A program made the translations under genes and the position numbers. Source: Eimeria necatrix (lineage: Eukaryota; Apicomplexa; Conoidasida; Eucoccidiorida; Eimeriidae). From it: a stretch of 15,306 nucleotides of DNA. Below, in pieces: positions 1 through 10,362 of this stretch. Below the pieces are notes generated by a model that searched no databases, was not told the DNA's origin, and worked only from the letters and a program-made list of their open reading frames with translations. The DNA is taken from contig NW_013654358.1 in the NCBI RefSeq assembly GCF_000499385.1, positions 12,501 through 27,806 on the forward strand, in the 5' to 3' direction. Positions within the stretch are counted from its first letter, which is position 1. The number at the start of each line of letters is the position of its first letter.

Positions 1-60
1 AAATAAATAAATAAATAAATAAATAATAAAATAAATAAATAAATAAAGTGGTTTGAAGTG
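1..60. repeat. AAAT tetranucleotide run
   Basis: About 47 bases of near-perfect AAAT units, then a short unique stretch. The same motif recurs at 1446-1552, 2235-2330, 2822-2885, 3576-3656 and 14546-14652. Confidence 0.9.
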
Positions 61-76
61 AATAAATGAACTGAAG

Positions 77-175
77 TGCCTGCGGTGGTTCCGCTGAGCG
101 CTCATTTGCTGTTGGGCGAATTTGAAAAAAAGAGAAATTCAAATTTACTCATTAATGAATTTAAATGCAACAATA
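77..175 (+). other. Possible upstream 6PGD exon fragment (weak)
   Basis: A GC-richer island in AAAT repeat DNA. It is open in one + frame from about 73 to the TAA at about 175 and reads VPAVVPLSAHLLLGEFEKKR. Its spacing of hydrophobic residues resembles the 6PGD stretch that precedes the exon at 1026 (family pattern: VP, small/hydrophobic helix, then basic residues). Against this, there is no convincing GT donor between the island and about 600, and the only nearby acceptor is a bare AAG. It may be a decayed exon, or the resemblance may be chance. Confidence 0.25.
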
Positions 176-300
176 AATAATAATAATCAAAAATAAATAA
201 TAATAATAAATTAATAATAATAATAAATAAATAAATAATAAATAATAAACAAATAATAATAATAAATAATAATAATAACAATTATTGATTTAGGAAATAA
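165..300. repeat. AAT/AAAT-rich low-complexity DNA
   Basis: Mixed AAT and AAAT units with no coding signal. It lies inside the presumed intron upstream of the first visible 6PGD exon. Confidence 0.75.
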
Positions 301-432
301 ATAATAATTGAAGAACAGAATTGAAGGAATTCAAATTTAATGCATAATTGCCGAACAAACATTTCCTCCGAGTTTGGCGAATTGCGTCTGTGCGTTTTTT
401 CTTCAAATTAATTTTCCGGAATTGCCGAGTTA

Positions 433-1013
433 AAGACATTAATGGCATTAATGCCATTAATGGCATTAATGGCATAAATGGCATTAATGGCATTAATGGC
501 ATTAATGGCATAAATGGCATTAATGGCATTAACTGCGTTAATAACATTTATGGCATGAATGGCATTAGTGGCACAAATAGCATCAACTGCATTAGTTGCA
601 TTAAAAGCATTAATAAGGTAATGGCATTAATGGCATTAATGGCATTAATGGCATTGAAAGCATTAATGGCATTAATGGCGTTAATGGCATAATGGCAATA
701 ATAGTATTAAAAACACTAATGGCATTAATGGCATTGAAAGCATTAATGGCATTAACAGTATTAATAACATTAATGGCATTCATAATAGCATTAATGGCAT
801 TAATACCATTAATGGCATAATGGCATTAATTGCATTAATGGCATTAATGGCATTAATGGCACAATGGCATTAATAGTATTAATAACATTAATGGCATTAA
901 TGGCATAATGGCATTAATGGCATTAATGGCATTAATGGCATAATGGCATTAATAGTATTAATAACATTAATGGCATAATGGCATTAATGGTATTAATGGC
1001 ATTAATGGCATGT
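433..1013. repeat. ATTAATGGC 9-bp minisatellite (intronic)
   Basis: Tandem 9-mers ATTAATGGC and single-base variants (ATAATGGC, ATTAATAGT, ATTAATAAC, ATTGAAAGC) run for about 580 bases and end about ten bases before the acceptor of the 6PGD exon at 1026. Because the unit is a multiple of three, it stays open in + (Ile-Asn-Gly) and - (Met-Pro-Leu) frames, but nothing suggests it is translated. The higher-order variants recur in blocks, as expected for unequal exchange. Confidence 0.9.
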
Positions 1014-1025
1014 TTGTTTTTTCAG

Positions 1026-1337
1026 AGGAGCTGCGGCGGGCGGTGTACTTGGCGAAGATTTGCTGCTACGCGCAAGGCATGCATTTGATAGCGACTGTCT
1101 CGAAAGAGAAGCAGTGGAATTTGGACTTGGCCGAAATTTCGAGAATTTGGAAAGGTAATTAATAATAATAATAATCCAAATTTCGAGAATTTGGAAAGTA
1201 ATTGCGAATTAAATCAATAATAATAATCAAATTGGTCTTTTAACTCAAAAAGAGGAGAAAAAAGGAACAAAACAAACAAAATTGCGCAAAAAATGACGCG
1301 GAATCAGCTGCAGCAGCAGCAGCAGCAGCAGCAGCAA

Positions 1338-1368
<31 letters not shown>

Positions 1369-1488
1369 TTCTGTTTTTGCATTTTTGCATTATTGAAGAT
1401 CTCCTTTTCGTTTCTCGACTCACTAGCCATCCATTTAATCCATTTTATTATTTATTATTTATTTTTATTTATTTTTATTTATTTATTT

Positions 1489-1533
<45 letters not shown>

Positions 1534-2822
1534 TTTGTTTATTTATTATTTATAGGGGGCTGCATTATTAGGGCCCGCTTTTTGGAGACGATGGAAGAAG
1601 TCTTCCGGAAAAATCCCCAAGTCGAAAATCTGCTGCTGGCAGATGGGTAATTTAATTAATTAATTTATTTAATTTATTTAATTTATTTAATTAATTTAAT
1701 TTAATTAAATTAATTTAATTTAATTTAATTAATTTAATTAAATTAATTTAATTTAATTTAATTTAATTAATATGTCTAGTTTAATTATTTCATTTAATCG
1801 GTTTAGTTATTTTATTTAATTAGTTGTTAATTTGTTTGGTTTGATAATTAATTGATTTATTTAATTGGTTTGGTTGTCTGGTGGTTAATTGAATTAATTT
1901 TTAGTTTTCTAATTTTATAAATAAATAAATAAATAAATAATTAGTTAATTAAACTAATTGATTGAATTTATTAATATAATTTATTGATTCTAGTGGTTAG
2001 TTAATCTAATTAATTGTTAATTTATTTATTTATTTAATTCCAGTTTGCAAATTACTTATCCTTCAAACTGTCCTTTTTGTCTCCTAAAGTTCTTTTTCCT
2101 GAGTTGTTTATTTTTTGCTTTTTGTATTTTTATTTATTTTATTTTTAATTCTTTTTTTATTTCTTCCTTTCCCCTTTTTTCTTTCGACTTTCATCTTTTC
2201 ATTTGATTGTTCTCACCTTCTAATTTCTCCCATCTATTTATTTATTTTATTATTTATTTATTATTATTTATTTATTTATTTATTTATTTGTTATTAATTT
2301 ATTTATTTTTAATTATTTTAAAATAAATAGCTGCTTGAACGAAGAGAGTTTCGTGTTAAGGGCGTAGGGTGTCCACTGGGGTTCGAAATGTTCGATTTTG
2401 GCGGATTTGTGTTCATTTTTGCTGATTTTTTTTGAAATAAAGTTCGCAAAACTCCAATTTAGTGTTTTATTTGCAAAAGTGGAGCAATTTGCGTTGAAAA
2501 GGGTGTTTTTTGCTGCAGAATAAAAGAAATAGTGGTGTCTCACTTGCCGGCGCTGCAGCGCGCGCTGGCGTGGGGGCTGGGCTGGGGTGTACGTACACCC
2601 CAGCAACCCGCCGCGGGTGTACGTACACCCCAACCCGCCAGCGCCATTTTCCTCTCTCTTCCCGCTTTTTCTGCAGCTCAGAATTATATTTTTTCTTTTT
2701 TAAATTTGGAGTTGCCGACAAATTTAATTCAGGCTCAAAGGGACCTCTTTGGGGCCCACATGTTCGAGAGAAAAGACAAGCGGGGGGAGAAGGTCCACGA
2801 GCCCCACTGGACTCAGTCTTGA
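1026..2822 (+). CDS. 6-phosphogluconate dehydrogenase, decarboxylating; 3' part, three exons seen
   Basis: Oxidises and decarboxylates 6-phosphogluconate to ribulose 5-phosphate with NADP+ reduction, the third step of the cytosolic oxidative pentose phosphate pathway. Exons read from the sequence: 1026-1154 (acceptor TTTTTTCAG, donor AAAG|GTAATT), 1556-1646 (acceptor TTATAG, donor ATGG|GTAATT) and 2519-2822 (acceptor TTTTTTGCTGCAG, stop TGA 2820-2822). Splice phases agree across both introns. Exon 1 gives the family-like AVYLAKICCYAQGM and LAEISRIWK; the junction gives KGGCIIRARFLETM (family WRGGCIIR); the last exon gives LPAFSAAQNYIFSF, LPTNLIQAQRDLFGAH and a C-terminus at VHEPHWTQS. The Arg and His of QAQRDLFGAH match the pair that contacts substrate phosphate across the dimer in characterised enzymes. 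The NADP-binding domain and catalytic Lys/Glu region must lie upstream of the window. Exon 3 carries an in-frame insertion of about 22 residues (about 2587-2652) holding two palindromes. Family assignment is very secure; the exact treatment of the insertion is not. Confidence 0.93.
1304..1366. repeat. (CAG)n-(CTG)n inverted repeat in 6PGD intron
   Basis: A run of about ten CAG units is followed after two bases by about nine CTG units, giving a near-perfect self-complementary structure in the intron between exons 1026-1154 and 1556-1646. Either strand could fold into a long hairpin. Confidence 0.85.
1446..1552. repeat. ATTT run abutting the 6PGD acceptor
   Basis: TTTA/ATTT units extend right up to the TATAG acceptor of the exon at 1556, so the repeat itself supplies the T-rich tract of the 3' splice site. 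Confidence 0.85.
1647..2518. repeat. AT-repeat intron of 6PGD
   Basis: The second visible 6PGD intron starts at the GTAATT donor and ends at the CAG of 2516-2518. It holds TTAATTTAA-type repeats (1650-1770), a short AAAT run (about 1918-1940), pyrimidine-rich DNA (2080-2230), an ATTT run (2235-2330) and about 180 bases of unique AT-rich sequence. I see no other exon in it. Confidence 0.7.
2581..2630. repeat. Two GGTGTACGTACACC palindromes, imperfect direct repeat
   Basis: The first is a perfect 24-bp palindrome (2581-2604) centred on TGTAC|GTACA. The second is a perfect 16-bp palindrome (2615-2630). Both sit in an imperfect tandem copy of about 31 bp (palindrome followed by CAACCCGCC-type sequence), inside the last 6PGD exon. 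Related GGTGTAC arms occur at about 3690, 5592-5605 and 7539. Confidence 0.85.
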
Positions 2823-2890
2823 AAATAAATTAAATAAATTAAATAAATAAATTAATTAAATAAATAAATAAATAAATGAATAAAATAATA
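2822..2890. repeat. AAAT run after 6PGD stop codon
   Basis: AATAAA is repeated many times immediately after the 6PGD stop, so any of these could act as the polyadenylation signal. The sequence does not single one out. Confidence 0.7.
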
Positions 2891-2977
2891 AATTGGATTG
2901 AATTCGGGAAGTCATTTGAAGGAAAAGGGAAAGAGCGGCGAAAGAGAAAATGAAAAAGACGCAAATTTGAAATTCTT

Positions 2978-3487
2978 TGAGGCAGCTGCTGCGCTGCTGC
3001 TGCAGCAGCTGCTGCTGCGCTGCTGCAGCAGCAGCTGCTGCTGCTGCTTTAGATGCAGCAGCTGCTGCTGCGGTTGGTGCTGCAGCAGCAGCTGCTGCTT
3101 TTGGTGATGCAGCAGTTCCTGCTGCTTTTATGTTGCAGCAGCAGCTGCTGCTCTAGATGTAGCAGCTGCTGCTGCCTTTGCTGCAGTAGCTGCTGCTGCT
3201 TTCAATGCCGCAGCTGCTGCTGCTCTCGCTGCAGCAGCTGCTGCTGCTTTCGATGCAGCAGCAGCTGCTGCTCTCGCTGCAGCAGCTGCTGCTGCTCTTG
3301 ACGCAGCAGCTGCTGCTGTATTTGATTGTGCAGCTGCTGCTGGTGATTTTGGTGAGAGCAGCTTCTGCTGCTCTTGCTGCAGCTGCTGCTGCTGCAGTTG
3401 CCGCTGCTGCTGGCAGTGGCAGCTGCTGCTGCAGTGGCCGCTGCTGCTGCTGCTGCTGCTGCAGCAGCAGCAGCAGCAGTAGCTACT
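2978..3487. repeat. Degenerate CAG/CTG palindromic repeat block, intergenic
   Basis: Alternating GCAGCAGCTGCTGCTGCT modules of about 20-40 bp are separated by short spacers such as TTTCGATG, CTCTCGCT and TTTGGTG. It is open for long stretches in several frames on both strands (Ala-, Leu-, Cys- and Ser-rich), which is the expected by-product of stop-free CAG DNA, and no conserved protein block appears. It lies between the convergent 6PGD (+) and RAP (-) genes. Confidence 0.8.
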
Positions 3488-3575
3488 AGAGACGAAGCAA
3501 GAAGCTGTTGAACGCAAATAAAAGTTTTATCATTTTTGTTTTTTGTTAGATTAGAGCTTTCTTTCTTTTAAATAC

Positions 3576-3653
3576 ATTTATTATTATTTATTTATTTATT
3601 TATTCATTTATTTATTTATTTATTATTTTATTTATTTATTTATTTTTTTTTAT
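3576..3653. repeat. ATTT run at 3' end of RAP gene
   Basis: TTTA units directly follow the RAP-protein stop codon on the - strand, where they read AATAAATAAA and would offer many polyadenylation-like hexamers. Confidence 0.8.
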
Positions 3654-6845
<3,192 letters not shown>

Positions 6846-6990
6846 TTGCTGCTAGTAACGTTAGCAGCAGCAGCAGCAGCAGCTGCTGCTGCTGCTGCTG
6901 CGCTGCAGCTGCTGCTGTGTTGCTGCTGCTGCTGCTGCTTCTGCAAGCACCGGCTGCCACGGGGGCCCCCCAGAAATGAGGAAGGGGGGC
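6846..6990. repeat. CAG/CTG runs and GGGGCCCC elements upstream of the RAP ORF
   Basis: CAG(n)-CTG(n) inverted repeats (6863-6940) are followed by a GC palindrome around 6983-7001 (GGAAGGGGGG pairing with CCCCCCCTTCC). It would be the 5' flank of the RAP gene. I see no recognisable core promoter. Confidence 0.65.
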
Positions 6991-7094
6991 CCCCCCTTCC
7001 TGATGAAGTGAAATTAAATTTAATTAAATTAAATTTTAAAATAAAATTATTAAATTAAATCATATTTTTAATCAACACGCTCCACTTTAAGCTC

Positions 7095-7530
7095 CTCCCA
7101 AGCACAGCAGAACCCCCGGGGGCCCCCCAGGTGACCCCAGGGGGCCCCCAAAGATTCTTTTGGGGGATTTCTCAGAGGGCCCCAGAGGGGCCCCCTGGGG
7201 CCCTCTAAGGGCCGCTTAAAGGCCCCTCAAGGGGCCCCCAAGAATCCGCTAGCTGCCTCTGGGGGCCCCCAGGGGGCCCTCTAAAGGCGCCCACGGGGCC
7301 CCCCAGGGGGGCCCCAGCTGCTTCCCAGGGGGCCCCCAGGGGGCCCCCTGGGACCCCTTTGGGGGCCCCCTAATTTGGCCCTCTGAGGCCACGCCTGAAG
7401 CGCCCTTTGGGGGCCCCTAAGGGGCCCCTTGGGGGCCCCTTTGGGAGCCCATTGGCCTTGAGTGCCCTAAGGGGCCCCTAAGGGGCCCCTGGGGGGCCCC
7501 TGGGGGCCCCTTGCTGGGTCCTTCGTTACC
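7095..7530. repeat. GGGGCCCC-rich palindromic block
   Basis: About 430 bases packed with units of the form AGGGGGCCCCC separated by 5-20 bases of variable sequence. Each unit is its own reverse complement, and both strands carry G-runs of 4-6. The same units enter coding sequence in the RAP N-terminus (6375-6440, 6770-6830) and in acyl carrier protein exon 2 (11468-11552). No gene seen. Confidence 0.88.
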
Positions 7531-7652
7531 CCATTTGGGGTGTACAGACAGCTAAATGCAAGGAACAAAAGAATGGAAAAAGAAGATTCATTTTTGTCTT
7601 TTATTTTATTCTGTAGTCTTCATTATTAGCTGTTTGTTTCCTCGTCGCCAAC

Positions 7653-7704
7653 AAACCCTAAACCCTAAACCCTAAACCCTAAACCCTAAACCCTAAACCC
7701 TAAA
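7653..7704 (+). repeat. Interstitial telomere-type AAACCCT tract
   Basis: Seven perfect AAACCCT units plus AAA. This is the telomere repeat type of coccidian apicomplexans, here internal to the chromosome or contig, with unique-looking sequence on both sides. Confidence 0.95.
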
Positions 7705-7785
7705 TTGGATCAAATTAGAGCAGTGTCTTTCGCCTCCTTTTTGTCTCAGGGAAAAGAGACTCTCATCCCCTGGCGCCTTCCAGAC

Positions 7786-8150
7786 AGCAGCAGCAGCAGC
7801 AGCAGCTAGCCACTTTGCTGCAGCAGCTAGCCATGCTGCTGCAGCAGCTAGCCATGCTGCTGCAGCAGCCAGCCAGCTTGCTGCAGCAGCTAGCCGTACC
7901 GCTGCAGCAGCTAGCCAAACTGCCAGCAGCAGCTCGCCACATTGCTGCAGCAGCTAGCCAACTGCACTGCTGCAGCAGCTAGCCAACTGCACTGCTGCAG
8001 CAGCTAGCCAACTGCACTGCTGCAGCAGCTAGCCAACTGCCAGCAGCAGCTAGCTAGCCTGCTGCAGCAGCCCGCTGCGAGGGACAGGCAATCAGCTAGC
8101 TGCTGCTGCTGCTGCTGCTGCTAGCTAATTGTCAGCAGCACCAGCTGCTG
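7786..8150. repeat. CTGCTGCAGCAGCTAGCCA tandem array
   Basis: Units combine a CTGCTGCAGCAG palindrome with CTAGCC. Four near-identical units of about 24 bp with ACTGC spacers lie at about 7945-8040; earlier units are more diverged. No coding evidence. A pure CAG run follows at 8190-8218. Confidence 0.88.
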
Positions 8151-8231
8151 CCTCCCATCTCTAAGGCAAGAGACAAAAGAGACAAAAGATGCAGCAGCAG
8201 CAGCAGCAGCAGCAGCAGAACCCCAGGGGCC

Positions 8232-8490
8232 CCAGCAGCTAGCTAGCTAGACCTGGGGCCCCCCTACAGCTAGCTAGGGCCCGGGGCCCCCTATAAGCTA
8301 GCTAGGGTTTGGGGGGCCCCCATAGATCGTGGCTAGCTAGGGTTTAGGGGGCCCCTCAAGCCAGCTAGCTAGGGTTTAGGGGGCCCCTCAAGCTAGCTAG
8401 CTAGGGTTTAGGGGCCCCTCAAGCTAGCTAGCTAGGGTTTGGGGGGCCCTTTCTGAGCTAGCTAGTAGCTAGCTAGCTGGGGCTTTGGGG
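8232..8490. repeat. Composite CTAGCTAG-GGTTTAGGG-GGGCCCC array
   Basis: About seven units of 30-40 bp. Each has AGCTAGCTAG, then GGTTTAGGG or GGTTTGGGG, then GGGGCCCC and a short CTCAAG-type spacer. The central three units (about 8335-8440) are almost identical. One unit fuses three repeat classes found separately elsewhere in the window. Confidence 0.9.
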
Positions 8491-8533
8491 GCCCCCTTAA
8501 TCCCTTTTGGCTGGGGTGGGGTGGCCGCTGTCT

Positions 8534-8538
8534 GCTGC

Positions 8539-8581
<43 letters not shown>
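8534..8581. repeat. CTG trinucleotide run
   Basis: About fifteen CTG units directly before the TTTAGGG tract at 8587. Confidence 0.9.
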
Positions 8582-8586
8582 CAGCC

Positions 8587-8608
8587 TAGGGTTTAGGGTT
8601 TAGGGTTT
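8587..8608 (-). repeat. Inverted telomere-type TTTAGGG tract
   Basis: Three TTTAGGG units starting CCTAGGG, in opposite orientation to the AAACCCT tract at 7653. The two bracket about 880 bases of repeat. Confidence 0.9.
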
Positions 8609-9144
8609 GGAAGGCTCGCGGGACCCACGGCCGAGTCCTTCACTTCCTGAAGAAGAAAAACAACAAATAAGAGAAATAAATAAAAAGAGAGAAAAGAAAA
8701 AAGAAAAAGGAAATAAGAAATGTGAGGAAACAAAGAAGCAAAGAGAAAAAATATACAAATATACAAATAAAGGAGAAAAGATGGAGAAATAAAAAGAAAT
8801 AAAGATATTAAAAGACATAAACTGAAAAATAAAATGTTAAAAGATATAAATTGGGAAATTAAGAAAAGAAAAGAAGAAAACAAAGAGAGAAGGAAATGAA
8901 GACCTAGAAAACGAAAGCGAATGCCGCTGCAGCTTTTTTGAATAAAAATAAATGAAATTGAATAAAATTAAATGGAATTAAATAAAATAAATGAAAATAA
9001 ATGAAAATAAATGAAATAAATAACAAATAAAGGACAAATAACCCACACTTTAAGGGCTCGTTCAGCCATATCTTTCACAATTGCAAATAACTCATCTATG
9101 GAACTATAGCTCTTTAAAAGAGCAAAAAGGCAATTTAAATCCAT
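8593..9144 (-). CDS. Weak candidate two-exon small gene
   Basis: Not recognised. On the - strand an ATG at 9144 (after an in-frame TAA) opens 32 codons ending MAERALK at 9049, followed at once by a GTGTGG donor-like sequence. The stretch reads like a helical segment (LFALLKSYSSIDELFAIVKD). About 400 bases further on, a textbook pyrimidine tract with TTCTTCAG (8647-8655) precedes 17 codons, EVKDSAVGPASLPNPKP, with a stop at 8593-8595 inside the TTTAGGG tract. The phases match (0/0), giving a 49-residue product. The intron would be A/T-rich with no exon-like content. Open frames this short arise by chance, so this is offered only because of the paired splice signals. Confidence 0.22.
8650..9045. 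repeat. Purine-rich AAAT/GAAA low-complexity DNA
   Basis: Strongly A/G-biased + strand (AAGAGAAAAG, AAATAAATGA). Open frames here are Lys/Glu-rich on + and Phe/Leu-rich on -, as composition alone predicts. On the - strand it would be the intron of the weak candidate at 8593-9144. Confidence 0.6.
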
Positions 9145-9600
9145 TTAAATGAAATAAAAAGAATAAATTGTTAAATGTCATTTAATTGAATAATTAGAAG
9201 CATTAAAAGAAACAAAGAATTCCGAATTCCCATTCAGTTTCCCTCTTCAAGTTAGAACGGCGGCTTCTCGTGTCAGTTGTCCTCTCATAATTAATTGATC
9301 CTTTAAATTCATTTTGTTGATTTAATTTATTTAATTTAATTTATTTAATTATTTAATTATTTAATTATTTAATTATTTAATTCAATAAAACCAAAGTCAT
9401 TCAACTTTCCACAATTTGAAACTCCGAAGCTGGCAGTCAACACTTGAAATGCCACTTTTGTGAACTTTTCTGAATTTTTGAACTTCCATTCCACTCAAAG
9501 AATTCCAAATTCAAACTTTGCAATAAAATGCCATTTAAGAGTCATTTTAAAGTCCTTTAAGTCACTTAAAAGGTCATTTAAATGCCATTTATTTGTCTTT
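9145..9600. other. AT-rich intergenic DNA, no confident gene
   Basis: It holds a TTTAATTA repeat (about 9310-9382) and two short unique islands (about 9215-9290 and 9400-9490), each open on the - strand for about 30 codons. I see no recognisable motif or convincing splice sites. Confidence 0.5.
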
Positions 9601-10362
9601 TTGAATCAGATCAACAGCTTCCTAAACAGCTCTTATTTTCTTGATGGACATGAATTGCATCAATTTCGAGCTTTTCTGCGCGATTTTAAGAATTTAAATT
9701 CCATTTTATGCATTTAATGGCATTTAAATGCCATTTAAATGCCATTTAAAAGCCATTTAAATGCCATTTTAGTGTCATTTACTTGTGTCAGCTTCCTGGA
9801 CATGAACTGCATCAATTTCGAGCATTTCTGCGCGATTTCAACGATTTAAACTCCACTTTATGCATTTAATGGCATTTAAATGCCATTTAAATGCCATTTA
9901 AATGCCATTTTAGTGCCACTTTAATGCCATTTTAGTGGCATTTACTGTGTTTTTGGATGAAATCAACAGCTCCCCGGACATGAAATGCACCAATTTCGAG
10001 CATTTCTGCGCAATTTCAGCTATTTAAATTCCATTTTATGCAATTAATGGCATTTAAATGCCATTTAATGCCATTTTAATGCCATTTTAATGCCATTTTA
10101 ATGCCATTTTGGTACCATTTTAATGCCATTTTAATGCCATTTTAGTGGCATTTACTTGTGTTTTTGGATGAAATCAACAGCTCCCTGGACATGAAATGCA
10201 TCAACTTCGAGCATTTCTGCGCAATTTTAACGATTTAAATCCCATTTTATGCAATTAATGGCATTTAAAAGTCATTTAATGCCATTTTAATGCCATTTTA
10301 GTATCATTTTAATGCCATTTAAATGCCATTTTAGTGGCATTTAAATGCCATTTTAGTGGCAT
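9600..10362 (-). repeat. Tandem array of decayed acyl carrier protein terminal-exon cassettes
   Basis: Four diverged units of about 150-210 bp. Each holds, on the - strand, GCGCAG|AAATGCTCGAA, then a short stretch, then the last codons of the acyl carrier protein ([12 protein letters not shown] and stop) and runs of TTTAAATGGCA. GCGCAG landmarks sit at about 9676, 9828, 10006 and 10217. The unit nearest the gene (10152-10216) is intact and ends [10 protein letters not shown]; the one at about 9949-10008 has a one-base deletion near the stop; those at about 9787 and 9600 carry a deletion and an insertion. They lie immediately downstream of the functional exon. Confidence 0.85.

Noticed and set aside
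348..692. + strand ORF rich in Ile-Asn-Gly, and the - strand Met-Pro-Leu ORF over the same repeat
   Set aside because: Created by the 9-bp minisatellite, which is open in several frames; it lies in an intron of 6PGD.
2677..2822. 6PGD last exon beginning at the TTTTTCTGCAG acceptor at 2676
   Set aside because: It would discard the conserved LPAFSAA just upstream, which is in the same frame; the exon start at 2519 fits phase and homology better.
2898..3517. Ala/Leu/Ser/Cys-rich ORFs on both strands of the intergenic CAG block
   Set aside because: Frames shift between modules, no conserved segment, and no start or splice context; explained by repeat DNA.
7653..7704. True chromosome end
   Set aside because: Telomere-type units are few, occur in both orientations and have genes and repeats on both sides, so they are interstitial.
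7786..8490. CRISPR-like array
   Set aside because: Eukaryotic context, units adjoin without unique spacers, repeats are themselves palindromic, and no cas gene is present.
8607..8792. Lys/Glu-rich + strand ORF
   Set aside because: Follows from purine-rich low-complexity sequence; no motif, and it runs through AAAT repeat.
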